In this document: piece after piece, positions 1 to 7,388 of the stretch | Numbering within the stretch: position 1 is the stretch's first letter | Layout of the letters: every line of letters begins with the position of its first letter | Source of the DNA: an uncultured Collinsella sp. | GTDB lineage: Bacteria > Actinomycetota > Coriobacteriia > Coriobacteriales > Coriobacteriaceae | DNA length: 7,611 bases | Assembly (NCBI GenBank): GCA_902494855.1 | Contig: CABUVC010000076.1 | Location: forward strand, 1-7,611 | Reading direction: 5' to 3' | Translations under genes and position numbers: made by a program | Notes under the pieces: generated by a model | The model's input: the letters and a program-made list of their open reading frames with translations, nothing else | What the model was told of the DNA's origin: nothing | Databases searched by the model: none

Positions 1-812
1 CAGTGCTGGATGGGGATGTCGATGTAGGGAAGCACCTCGTCGACATCGCGGATGGTGGCGATGAGCTCGTCGGTCATGCCCTCGGGCTGCAGATAGAGCA
101 CGCGGACCCAGACGTTGTGCGGGCGCACGGCCTCGGCGACGGCATGCAGCAGCTGCGCCAGATTGCGCGGCGAGCCCTCGGCGACGTCCTCATCCGCAAA
201 GTCGGTGCCCCAGATGCCCGTGTCCTGGCCGATCAGCACGATCTCGCGCACGCCACCGGCAACCAGGTCGCGCACCTCGGAGATAATGCTCTCGGCATTG
301 CGCGAGTGATAACGACCGCGAATATAGGGGATCATGCAGAAGCTGCAAAAACGATTGCAGCCATCGGAAATCTTGACGTAGGCAACGGCACCCTCGACGG
401 TACGCTTGACCTGAGGGATATAGGCCGCGATCTCACGCTCGACACCCAGCACGCCATCGATGACTGCCACGATGCCGTCTTCCTCGTCGGCCTTCACAAA
501 GGCAGCGACCTCGGGCAGCTCGTCAGGCAGGTCGTCGCCATAGCGCGACGGCACACAGCCGCACATGACGATGGGGCAAGAACGAACGCCGTCCTGCACC
601 TCGTTGGCGAGCTCGAGCGTGATCTCGATGCTCTCGGACGTTGCGGAGGCGAGGAACGAGCACGTATTGACGATGGCGATATCGGCCTCCTGCGGGTCGA
701 ATGCCTCCTCGTAGCCTGCGGCGGTCAAAAGAGAACGCATGCGGTCGGTATCGACCTCGTTCTTGGCGCACCCGAGGGTGATGTAGAGCACGGAGCCCAA
801 CGGTGTATCCAT
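1..812 (-). CDS. rimO: Ribosomal protein S12 methylthiotransferase RimO (partial, N-terminal 270 codons)
   Basis: Radical-SAM enzyme expected to methylthiolate a conserved aspartate of ribosomal protein S12, using two iron-sulfur clusters. My reading of the minus strand gives an N-terminal UPF0004 domain with LGCAKNEVD (Cys15), NTC (Cys51) and CGC (Cys86), the three cysteines of the auxiliary cluster. The radical-SAM triad DGCNRFCSFC follows (Cys152, Cys156, Cys159), then IPYIRG, LIGQDTG, LQPEGMTDELI and a YIDIPIQH motif at the cut end. The LGCAKN motif and the LxPEG segment favour RimO over the tRNA enzyme MiaB. The rest of the radical-SAM domain and the C-terminal TRAM domain lie outside the window. 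The start is the ATG at 812-810; an AAAGGA at 825-830 lies 12 bases upstream, a rather long spacing. It begins 27 bases after the yajQ stop. Cys79 and Cys84 are extra cysteines beside the third ligand. Confidence 0.93.
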   Translation of the reverse strand, partial: MDTPLGSVLYITLGCAKNEVDTDRMRSLLTAAGYEEAFDPQEADIAIVNTCSFLASATSESIEITLELANEVQDGVRSCPIVMCGCVPSRYGDDLPDELPEVAAFVKADEEDGIVAVIDGVLGVEREIAAYIPQVKRTVEGAVAYVKISDGCNRFCSFCMIPYIRGRYHSRNAESIISEVRDLVAGGVREIVLIGQDTGIWGTDFADEDVAEGSPRNLAQLLHAVAEAVRPHNVWVRVLYLQPEGMTDELIATIRDVDEVLPYIDIPIQH

Positions 813-824
813 GTTGGAGAGCGG

Positions 825-830
825 TCCTTT
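825..830 (-). promoter_or_regulatory. Putative ribosome binding site of rimO
   Basis: AAAGGA on the minus strand in the short yajQ-rimO gap, 12 bases from the ATG. The spacing is longer than ideal, but no better start codon lies closer to it and the protein family begins near this Met. Confidence 0.5.
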
Positions 831-839
831 CGAATGATA

Positions 840-1337
840 TTAGCGGTAGTTGGTGAACTGCAGCGGCTGGCCGTAGTCCTGGTCGCGCAGGAACTGAATC
901 ACGGTCTGCAACGCGTCCTTCGAAGCAGAGGAAACACGCAGCTTGTCAGCTTCGATGGTCACCTTGACCTTGAGCTTTTGGTCCTTGATGTCCTTGTTGA
1001 TCTTCTTGGCGGTCGCCTGGTCGATACCCTCGACGATATGGCCGAGCACGCGCACGGTGCCGCCCGATGCCGCCTGCGGAGCATCCCACGAAACAGCCTT
1101 GAGGTCGATGCCGCGCTTGATGAGCTTGGAGCTCAGGACATCGATGATCTGCTTGGAGACAAAGTCGGCCGGGGCGTTGATCGTAAAGAGCTTGTCGCCC
1201 TTCGAAAGCTCAATCGTGGCGCCGGAATCCTTCAGGTCATAGCGCTGGGAAATCTCGCGCGTGGTCTGCTGGAAGGCGTTGTCGACCTCTTGCATATTGA
1301 CCTCGGACACGACGTCGAAGCTGGAATCTTTAGCCAT
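840..1337 (-). CDS. yajQ: YajQ family nucleotide-binding protein (UPF0234)
   Basis: A complete 165-residue protein, close to the usual YajQ length of about 163. It begins MAKDSSFDVVSEVN and ends LQFTNYR, both typical of the family, with RYDLKDSGATIEL, a KQIIDVLSSKLIKRGID helix region and GHIVEGIDQATAKKI between them. The family folds as two ferredoxin-like domains; members bind nucleotides or RNA, and a Xanthomonas member binds cyclic di-GMP as a transcription co-regulator. The role here cannot be told from sequence. It is expected to be cytoplasmic, with no signal peptide or membrane segment. The ATG at 1337-1335 is supported by AAAGGA at 1344-1349, 6 bases upstream. It lies 26 bases after the rodZ-like stop and 27 bases before rimO, so it is probably co-transcribed with both. 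The stop is TAA. Confidence 0.94.
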   Translation of the reverse strand: MAKDSSFDVVSEVNMQEVDNAFQQTTREISQRYDLKDSGATIELSKGDKLFTINAPADFVSKQIIDVLSSKLIKRGIDLKAVSWDAPQAASGGTVRVLGHIVEGIDQATAKKINKDIKDQKLKVKVTIEADKLRVSSASKDALQTVIQFLRDQDYGQPLQFTNYR

Positions 1338-1343
1338 GATGTT

Positions 1344-1349
1344 TCCTTT
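1344..1349 (-). promoter_or_regulatory. Ribosome binding site of yajQ
   Basis: AAAGGA with 6-base spacing to the ATG of yajQ, entirely inside the 26-base gap after the rodZ-like gene. It fixes the yajQ start. Confidence 0.75.
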
Positions 1350-1363
1350 CGCGTACGAGCGGC

Positions 1364-2875
1364 TTAATAGCTATCGTACGAATAGTCGGTAGAATCGGTG
1401 GGCGTCTGACCGTCAGTTGCGGCATCGGCGCCATCCGTGGACTGGGCATCGGTGCCGTCGGTGGTATCGGTACCGTCGGTGGTGTCGGCACCATCAGAAC
1501 TTTCACCATTCTCGGAATCGGTCGTCTCCTTCTTGGGAACGGTGATCGTCACACGCGCCACGCCCGAAGTCTTGGTATCGTAACGGACCTTTTCGCCATT
1601 CTTGGTAACGGTGACATCGGAAGGCTTGGACGTGGTGATCTCGATCGAGGACTCGGGCGTGTACTCCTGCTCAAAGGGGCCAGTCGCCTGGGCGCCATAG
1701 ACCGACTTTCCGTCGACCTTGACCTCAATCCACGCGGTCTTTCCCTTGGCAACGGAGACCTTGACCTTCGTCGCCTCGTTCTCTTCCTTTTTAGCCGTCG
1801 TCTTGGTGGCGTCCGAACCGGTCGACTCATCCGTCGCCTCATCGGTGTCTTCGTCCTCGTCGACCGTTTCGGTCTTCTTAGAAGACTTCTTGGTCGTCGT
1901 CTTGGTAGCAGCAGGCGTCTCGGGCGTGGTTTCGGGCGTCGAAGATGCGCAGCCGCGCAGAAGTACCACGATGAGCACGATCAGCAGCAACGCCACGGCA
2001 CCGATGCCAGCGTAGACGATACGCGGATCGAGCCCGTTGTTTTGAGGAGTACGAGATCCGCCGCGTCCACGACTGGAACTGCTGCGGCCACCTCCCTGAG
2101 GCATACGACCACGATTGCTATCGGAACGGCCACGATAGCCACCCTGGCCCTGAAGGCCGCGCTGACCCGAGCGGGGCGCAAGTTCACCGCGGCCTTGATA
2201 GCCACGCTGGCCCGAACGCGGAGCCGAAGGGCGCTGGCCACACGGCTGAGATTGAGAGCGAAGACGCGGCGTCACCTGCGTGGTATCGGCATCCGCATAG
2301 CCACCGCGAGAGCGTCCCGTAGAGGCACAACGGTAACCGCGATCGGAATAGCCGCCGTCGCCGTAGCCGGCACGAGGGTCACGCGCCACGCCGCGAGCAG
2401 CGGGAAGCGCACGGTCCTCGGGCATCGGCGTACTGCGGAACCGGTCACGCTGCGAGCGAATCTCCTCGCCCGAACCCGTCTCGGTAATATAACCGGCCTG
2501 CTGAGGACGCTGTCCATAGCGAGTCGAACGACCGCCCTGAACCATCAGGAAGCGCCCGTTATCGACCGAGGAACGCGAATTGACGTAGCCGGCGGCGTCC
2601 TGGAAACGACCGCCCTGCTGCGACGTCTCGCGTTCGTATGCCATCAGTTCGTCAAAGTAGGCATTGACGACCTCGCGCGGATTGAGGCCCAAAAAACGAG
2701 CATAGCTCGAAATCATGCCCTGCGCATAGCCGCGCGGCGGCATCGAAGCAAAGTTACCGGTCTCGAAAAACTCGATGATCTGCGGCCTGATTTTGATGGT
2801 GTTGGCGACCTGCTGAATGGAAAGGCCCATTCGGCGACGCTGCTCGAGCAGCATGTCACCAAAGCGTGCAGCCAT
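1364..2875 (-). CDS. RodZ-like membrane protein: N-terminal HTH, long disordered linker, one TM segment, external RodZ C-terminal-like domain
   Basis: A 503-residue protein with RodZ architecture. Residues 4-75 form a RodZ-type helix-turn-helix (LLEQRRRMGLSIQQVANTIK, then RPQIIEFFETG, PRGYAQGMISSYARFLGL). Residues 86-285 are a low-complexity linker rich in Arg, Gly, Gln, Ser and Tyr. Residues 286-307 are one strongly hydrophobic membrane segment. A Thr/Lys/Glu/Asp-rich stalk (311-370) leads to a beta-rich domain at about 371-448 (AWIEVKVDGKSVY, VTVTKNGEKV) resembling the RodZ C-terminal domain (DUF4115). A Thr/Asp/Gly repeat tail ends the protein. In known RodZ proteins the HTH binds MreB in the cytoplasm and helps keep cell shape; whether an MreB partner exists here is not visible. 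The ATG overlaps the ftsK TGA by one base (TGATG), with GGAGGA 5 bases upstream. The linker is much longer than in E. coli RodZ. The family call is firm; the cellular role is inferred. Confidence 0.88.
   Translation of the reverse strand: MAARFGDMLLEQRRRMGLSIQQVANTIKIRPQIIEFFETGNFASMPPRGYAQGMISSYARFLGLNPREVVNAYFDELMAYERETSQQGGRFQDAAGYVNSRSSVDNGRFLMVQGGRSTRYGQRPQQAGYITETGSGEEIRSQRDRFRSTPMPEDRALPAARGVARDPRAGYGDGGYSDRGYRCASTGRSRGGYADADTTQVTPRLRSQSQPCGQRPSAPRSGQRGYQGRGELAPRSGQRGLQGQGGYRGRSDSNRGRMPQGGGRSSSSRGRGGSRTPQNNGLDPRIVYAGIGAVALLLIVLIVVLLRGCASSTPETTPETPAATKTTTKKSSKKTETVDEDEDTDEATDESTGSDATKTTAKKEENEATKVKVSVAKGKTAWIEVKVDGKSVYGAQATGPFEQEYTPESSIEITTSKPSDVTVTKNGEKVRYDTKTSGVARVTITVPKKETTDSENGESSDGADTTDGTDTTDGTDAQSTDGADAATDGQTPTDSTDYSYDSY
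1457..1492. repeat. Tandem 18-base repeat in the 3' end of the rodZ-like gene
   Basis: Two adjacent 18-base units, 1457-1474 and 1475-1492, differ at 2 positions; a degenerate partial unit precedes them at about 1448-1456. They encode the Thr-Asp-Gly repeats of the external C-terminal tail (residues about 463-476), which continue as looser TDGAD/TDGQT repeats to residue 494. Confidence 0.8.
2135..2224. repeat. Imperfect tandem 45-base repeat in the linker of the rodZ-like gene
   Basis: It encodes two 15-residue units, residues 218-232 and 233-247, both beginning APRSGQRG and continuing YQGRG or LQGQG. The unit is part of the Arg/Gly/Gln-rich cytoplasmic linker. The DNA copies have diverged but still align in frame. 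Confidence 0.75.
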
Positions 2876-5652
2876 CAGAATCCTCCAAACTCACGATCTT
2901 CACGTGCCATCTCGGCGTCGACAGATTCCAGCGCGGCAAGCCCCTCCTCGTCCAACAGGACCTCGCGCGGCTTGGAACCGTCGGGCGGGCCGACGACACC
3001 CTTTTCTTCCAGCATGTCCATAATACGCCCGGCACGCGCATAGCCAACCTTCAGGCGGCGTTGCAGGCCAGATGTGGAGCCCAGCTGCGATTCCACCACA
3101 ATATGGGCGGCTTCCCAAATGAGCGGATCATCGTCTTGCGGCTCGGCGACTCCGGTGCGGACAATGCCGCCACCAGCCATGGACATGGAAGCGGGCGCCA
3201 CGGCGGACAGAATCTCCTCGTGGTAGTCGGGCTCGCTCTGCGACTTAACGAACTCGACAATCTCGTTGATTTCGTCGTCCGAGACAAAGCAGCCCTGGAT
3301 ACGGCGGGGCTTGCCCCAGTCGACCTTGGAGAACAGCATGTCGCCCAAACCGGTGAGCTTCTCGGCACCCATCTGGTCGATGATGACGCGCGAGTCGATG
3401 CCCGTGGCGACGTTAAAGGCGATGCGGTTGGTGATGTTGGCCTTGATAAGGCCCGTCACCACGTTGGAGCTGGGGCGCTGCGTGGCAACGATCAGGTGAA
3501 TACCGGCGGCGCGGCCCAGCTGTGCAATACGCACGATCGAGGCCTCGACATCCTTACCGGCAACCATCATCAGGTCAGAGAGCTCGTCAATGATAATGAC
3601 CAGGTAGGGCATCTTTTGAGGCGGGTTGTCGTAATGCTCAAACTCGCCGGCGGCCTGCTTTTCGTTATAGGTCGAAATCTTACGGACGTTGAGGCGTTCG
3701 AATACCTTCAGGCGGCGCTCCATTTCGGACACGGCCCACTGCAGGGCGCTCGCGGCCTGCTTGGGCTCGGTCACCACGGGCACATAGAGATGCGGCAGAC
3801 CGTTATAGCCCGCAAGCTCGACGCGCTTGGGGTCGACCATGATCAGGCGAACGTCCTCGGGAAGGGCGCGCATGAGCAAGGTCGTGATGATGGAATTGAT
3901 CATCACCGACTTACCAGAACCGGTCGTACCGGCGATCAACAGGTGAGGCATCTTGGCGAGGTCGGCGACGACCGGCGTGCCCTCGGCGTCGCGGCCGATG
4001 GCAAGCTCGAGCGGACCGCCCTTCACATAGGGCAGTACGTCGCCCAGATTGACGTTCTGGCGCTTGCGGTTGGGAATCTCGATGCCCACGAGCGAGGTGC
4101 CGGGGATCGGGGCAAAGATACGAACCGACTGGGCGGCGAGCGAAAGCGCAATATCGTCCTCGAGGCTCGAAATCTTGCTCACGCGCTCGCCCTCGCCAGG
4201 TTGCAGCTTAAAGGTCGTCACCGTGGGGCCGGCGATCCAGCCGACCACGCGGGCACTGCGGCCAAACTCAAGCAAGGTGGATTGCAGTGACTCAGCGGTC
4301 TGCTCCAGCTCCTTATCCGAAGACGCGGCAGAAGCCGACTGCGGGTTGGCATGTAGGATTTCGAGCGGCGGAAGCTTGAGGCCGTCCTCTTCTTCGCCCT
4401 CGTTATCTGCGGCGCCGTCGTCCACTCCCCCATCACGAGCCGCAGCCGATTCGACAGCACTCGTGGCAGGCGCATCGGCAACCTTGGGATGCTTCAGGAA
4501 GTCGGGAATCTGAGGTGCGGCCGAGACGGGATTCACGGCAAACGGCGGCTCGGACTCGTCGATCTTGTCCGGATCGTCCTCCATCGAAAGCTGTCCAGTG
4601 ACCTGCCCGCGCTTGGCGTGGCGACGCGGCAGCAAGGTTGTCTTGGCGGTCTCGAGCGGAGCCTCGTCGTCCTCGTCGTCACCCTCGGTGAGCTCAATCT
4701 CGCTATCGGACCAAGAAGGGTCGGGCTCGCTTGTGTTGAGCTTGGGCGCAGCCTTGCCCTTCTTGGCATGGCGGCGCGGCAGCAGCGTGGTCTTGGCGCG
4801 CTCGGCTTCAACCGACTCGGATACGTCGACAAATGGGTCATCGTCCTCGTCGTCATCGTCCAAAACCGGGTCCACATCGTTGCCCATGACCGTGGTCACG
4901 GCAGCATCGGAGCCCTTTTGACGAAGAATGCTCAGGTGCGGACGGGCAACGCCGGGCACCGACAGGGCTTCGTCGTCACCCCACGGGCTGGCGTTGACAT
5001 CGGCACGACGGCGTTCGGCAAAATCTGCCGCACGATCGCGGGCAGAGCGCAGCACACCGCCCACCGAAAAGCCAATGATGACAAAACCAACGACGGCCAG
5101 ACCCAACAGGACCACCATCGCGACAGGCTTACCCAGGGCATTCTGCAGCGCACTCGCAATAAACGCACCAATGTAGCCACCCGACACGGAAAGGTTCTGC
5201 GGCGTAAACATAAGGTCGCACGAATCGCTCGTGCCCGGCACCATCAGCGAAAGAATGGAGACGACGGCGATAAAGACCACGGCACCGCCCGCAACAGAGC
5301 GCACGTTGAGCGGCGAGTCCTCACCCAAAAAGAGCGTGGCGGCAAACAGCAAGATGACGATCGGCAGCACGTAGGCGCCCAGGCCAAAGCCCAGGTGATA
5401 GAACCCGGCAACAGCAGCCGTCACGGGCGCTGTTGCCGGTGAGATCACGGCAATGAAGGAAGCGATCGCCAAAACGGCAATGACCACGCCGGCGATATCG
5501 CGATTGGCCGAAGGCTCGACCAAGGGCTCAAAATCGTCGAAGTCTGCCTCATGGCCCTTATTGGCACGCAGATGGGAACCGGCACCCTTAGCAGATGCCG
5601 GTTGGTTATTGGCCTTATTGCCTTTGGCGTTTTGTGCAGATCCGCGCGCCAA
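2875..5652 (-). CDS. ftsK: DNA translocase FtsK/SpoIIIE
   Basis: A 925-residue septal DNA pump that moves chromosomal DNA across the closing division septum using ATP. A basic, Asn/Lys/Ala-rich N-terminus precedes about four membrane segments (near 53-71, 87-109, 118-138, 177-199). The linker (about 200-450) is acidic, with a D/E run at 265-272, and contains the motif AKTTLLPRRHAK twice (286-297 and 336-347). The motor follows: alpha/beta region about 450-560, Walker A GTTGSGKS (575-582), Walker B IIIDE (686-690), then VATQRPSSNVVTGLIKANI. The C-terminal gamma winged helix (about 842-900; LQRRLKVGYARAGRI) retains the arginines and glycine of the family, so recognition of polar DNA guide sequences is expected. 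The start is TTG at 5652-5650, chosen because GGAGG lies 6 bases upstream and the stop of rnj is one base away. The TGA stop overlaps the next gene's ATG. Length is normal for a Gram-positive FtsK with a long linker. Confidence 0.96.
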   Translation of the reverse strand: MARGSAQNAKGNKANNQPASAKGAGSHLRANKGHEADFDDFEPLVEPSANRDIAGVVIAVLAIASFIAVISPATAPVTAAVAGFYHLGFGLGAYVLPIVILLFAATLFLGEDSPLNVRSVAGGAVVFIAVVSILSLMVPGTSDSCDLMFTPQNLSVSGGYIGAFIASALQNALGKPVAMVVLLGLAVVGFVIIGFSVGGVLRSARDRAADFAERRRADVNASPWGDDEALSVPGVARPHLSILRQKGSDAAVTTVMGNDVDPVLDDDDEDDDPFVDVSESVEAERAKTTLLPRRHAKKGKAAPKLNTSEPDPSWSDSEIELTEGDDEDDEAPLETAKTTLLPRRHAKRGQVTGQLSMEDDPDKIDESEPPFAVNPVSAAPQIPDFLKHPKVADAPATSAVESAAARDGGVDDGAADNEGEEEDGLKLPPLEILHANPQSASAASSDKELEQTAESLQSTLLEFGRSARVVGWIAGPTVTTFKLQPGEGERVSKISSLEDDIALSLAAQSVRIFAPIPGTSLVGIEIPNRKRQNVNLGDVLPYVKGGPLELAIGRDAEGTPVVADLAKMPHLLIAGTTGSGKSVMINSIITTLLMRALPEDVRLIMVDPKRVELAGYNGLPHLYVPVVTEPKQAASALQWAVSEMERRLKVFERLNVRKISTYNEKQAAGEFEHYDNPPQKMPYLVIIIDELSDLMMVAGKDVEASIVRIAQLGRAAGIHLIVATQRPSSNVVTGLIKANITNRIAFNVATGIDSRVIIDQMGAEKLTGLGDMLFSKVDWGKPRRIQGCFVSDDEINEIVEFVKSQSEPDYHEEILSAVAPASMSMAGGGIVRTGVAEPQDDDPLIWEAAHIVVESQLGSTSGLQRRLKVGYARAGRIMDMLEEKGVVGPPDGSKPREVLLDEEGLAALESVDAEMAREDREFGGF
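2881..2886 (-). promoter_or_regulatory. Ribosome binding site of the rodZ-like gene, inside the ftsK 3' end
   Basis: GGAGGA encodes the last two glycines of FtsK and lies 5 bases before the ATG that overlaps the ftsK TGA. This arrangement supports translational coupling and decides the start of the rodZ-like gene. Confidence 0.8.
4612..4797. repeat. Duplicated 36-base segment encoding AKTTLLPRRHAK in the FtsK linker
   Basis: The copies are at 4762-4797 and 4612-4647. They encode identical 12-residue peptides exactly 50 codons apart. The DNA differs at 5 of 36 positions, all silent (codon pairs ACC/ACA, ACG/ACC, CTG/TTG, CGC/CGT, CAT/CAC). Flanking residues also agree in part (Glu two residues before; K/R-G-K/Q after). 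Each basic motif follows an acidic stretch. Confidence 0.92.
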
Positions 5653-5653
5653 A

Positions 5654-7324
5654 CTAAACCTCCATGACGACCGGGATGATCATCGGACGGGTGCGCGTAC
5701 GGCTCCAGATAAAGTTAGAGAGCGAATCGCGCACGGCCTTGCGAATGGCATCGGAACCGCTGCTGGTAAAGCTAAACTTACCCTTCTCGATCGTCTTCAT
5801 AATGGACGCGGAGGCATCCTCGGAGAACTGGTCGTCGATGGCAAACGAGACGCCGCGGCCCGAGAACTCGATGGCCTCGATCTTCTTGTGTTTGAGGGAG
5901 ACGATGGCAACGGCCGTGACCATACCGTCGTTGGCGAGCTTCTGGCGATCGCGCAGGACGATGGGGTCGGTATCGCCGATACGCAGGCCGTCGACGTAAA
6001 CGACACCGGACTCGACGGGCGTACCGCGCTTGACGATACCACCGCGCATCTCGAGCGTGTCGCCGTTATCGAGGATAAAGATATGATCGTCCTTGATGCC
6101 CATCTTGCGGGCCAGCTGGGCATGGGCGCGCAGATGCACGGCCTCACCGTGAACCGGCATAAAGTACGTGGGCTTGGCCATGGCCATCAGGAGCTTGAGC
6201 TCCTCCTGGCTACCGTGACCCGAGACGTGGACGAGAGCGCGGTTCTTATCCCACACGTCGCAGCCGAGCTTGGCCAGGCTGTTGACGACCTGCTGGACGG
6301 CCTTCTCGTTGCCAGGAACGGGAGTTGCCGAAAGGATAACGGTATCGCCCTCGTGGATGGAGAGCGTCTTGTGCTCACCGTTGGCCATGCGGGACAAGGC
6401 CGACAGCGGCTCGCCCTGCGAACCAGTGCACATGACGACGATCTTGTCGTCAGGCAGGTTATCAATATCGAAGGCATCGATGATATCGGCATCATCGATG
6501 TTGAGATAACCGAGCTCGCGCGCCACGCGGGTGTTCGTGAGCATGGAGCGACCGGTCACAACGACCTTACGGCCGCACTTGCGGGCGGCATCGCAGATCT
6601 GCTGCAAACGATGGATGTGGCTCGAGAACGATGCGACGAACACGCGACCCGGGGCGTTCTTGATGGCGTGCAGCAGGTTGGGACCAACCTCGGCCTCGGA
6701 CTTGGTAAAGCCGGGAACCGTGGCATTAGTGGAGTCGGAAAGCAGCAGGTCGATGCCCTGCTTGGCAAAGCGGCTGATAGCGGCATAGTCGGGCGTGACG
6801 CCATCGATGGGCGTCTGGTCGAGCTTAAAGTCGCCGGTGTGCATAACGGTGCCCTGATTGGTGCGGATGAACACGCCCAGAGCGCCGGGGATGGAGTGCG
6901 TCATCGAGAAGAAGTCGAGCGAGATGCCGCCGAGGTTGACATGGCTGCCGCCCTTGACCTCGCGGAACTTGGGCGCGCGGATGCGGAACTCAGAAAGCTT
7001 GCCCTCGATAAAACCGAGCGTCAGCTTGCTCGAGAAGATGGGCACCTTGTTGTTGAGGTCCTGCAGCAGGTACGGAAGCGAACCGGTGTGGTCCTCGTGG
7101 CCGTGAGTAACGATGATACCGCGGAGCTTCTCCTCGTTCTCCAGAACATAGGTGTAGTCGGGAAGCACCAGGTCGATACCGGGCTGGGAGTCATCCGGGA
7201 ACATAAGACCGGCGTCGACGAGCACCATGTCGTCGCCGCACTCGAAGACCGTCATGTTCTTGCCGATGCCATCAAGGCCGCCGAGCGGGATGATCTTCAA
7301 GGGAGATGATTTTTTAGCTGCCAT
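5654..7324 (-). CDS. rnj: Ribonuclease J
   Basis: A 556-residue beta-CASP metallo-beta-lactamase nuclease, the length of Bacillus RNase J1 (about 555). The family has 5'-to-3' exonuclease activity and, in many members, endonuclease activity on RNA, acting in mRNA turnover and rRNA/tRNA maturation in the cytoplasm. Two-metal site motifs are intact: HGHEDH (74-79), MTHSIP with His143, HTGDFK with Asp165, and DSTN at 197-200. The beta-CASP domain includes ASFSSHIHRLQQI, TGRSM, CTGSQGEP (299-306), SGHGS (368-372) and MPVHGE with His392. The C-terminal domain ends in RTRTRPMIIPVVMEV, a typical RNase J tail. The ATG at 7324-7322 is the natural start (MAAKKSSPLKIIPLGGLDGIG); an AAAGGA at 7339-7344 lies 14 bases upstream, longer than ideal. 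It is the first gene of the visible run; TAG is followed after one base by ftsK. No second RNase J copy is in view. Confidence 0.97.
   Translation of the reverse strand: MAAKKSSPLKIIPLGGLDGIGKNMTVFECGDDMVLVDAGLMFPDDSQPGIDLVLPDYTYVLENEEKLRGIIVTHGHEDHTGSLPYLLQDLNNKVPIFSSKLTLGFIEGKLSEFRIRAPKFREVKGGSHVNLGGISLDFFSMTHSIPGALGVFIRTNQGTVMHTGDFKLDQTPIDGVTPDYAAISRFAKQGIDLLLSDSTNATVPGFTKSEAEVGPNLLHAIKNAPGRVFVASFSSHIHRLQQICDAARKCGRKVVVTGRSMLTNTRVARELGYLNIDDADIIDAFDIDNLPDDKIVVMCTGSQGEPLSALSRMANGEHKTLSIHEGDTVILSATPVPGNEKAVQQVVNSLAKLGCDVWDKNRALVHVSGHGSQEELKLLMAMAKPTYFMPVHGEAVHLRAHAQLARKMGIKDDHIFILDNGDTLEMRGGIVKRGTPVESGVVYVDGLRIGDTDPIVLRDRQKLANDGMVTAVAIVSLKHKKIEAIEFSGRGVSFAIDDQFSEDASASIMKTIEKGKFSFTSSGSDAIRKAVRDSLSNFIWSRTRTRPMIIPVVMEV
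5659..5663 (-). promoter_or_regulatory. Ribosome binding site of ftsK, inside the rnj 3' end
   Basis: GGAGG overlaps the final codons of rnj (Met-Glu-Val-stop) and lies 6 bases before the TTG start of ftsK. It is the main evidence that TTG, rather than a later ATG, starts ftsK; the next Met in frame would remove the membrane-spanning N-terminus. Confidence 0.8.
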
Positions 7325-7338
7325 AGGTTAGTGTGGTT

Positions 7339-7344
7339 TCCTTT
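7339..7344 (-). promoter_or_regulatory. Putative ribosome binding site of rnj
   Basis: AAAGGA on the minus strand, 14 bases before the ATG. The same hexamer serves yajQ and rimO, which supports it, but the spacing is long and translation may be modest. Confidence 0.45.
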
Positions 7345-7388
7345 CTTCGAAACGGGTCTGGAACAACCGACGGGGCGCTTCTGGCAAA

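Noticed and set aside
1..812. Reading the left-edge gene as the tRNA methylthiotransferase MiaB
   Set aside because: LGCAKNEVD at the first cysteine, the DGCNRFCSFC form of the radical-SAM motif and the LQPEGMTDELI segment fit RimO better. The TRAM domain that would help is outside the window.
3..1367. 454-codon plus-strand open frame across rimO and yajQ
   Set aside because: It runs antisense to two recognisable genes, and its Asp/Leu/Gly/His-rich product resembles no family. It is an artefact of GC-rich third codon positions on the other strand.
3859..3866. GGGAAGGG on the plus strand, matching the E. coli FtsK guide sequence GGGNAGGG
   Set aside because: About one such match is expected by chance in both strands of a window this long, the guide sequence differs between lineages, and this one points against the direction of the genes.
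2866..4290. 474-codon plus-strand open frame antisense to ftsK (and similar ones at 2042-3043 and 4489-5442)
   Set aside because: These lie over the conserved FtsK motor, the FtsK membrane and linker region, and the RodZ-like linker; composition is typical of antisense shadows and no domain is visible.
5453..7309. 618-codon plus-strand open frame antisense to RNase J
   Set aside because: RNase J on the minus strand carries all family motifs over this whole stretch; the plus frame shows none.
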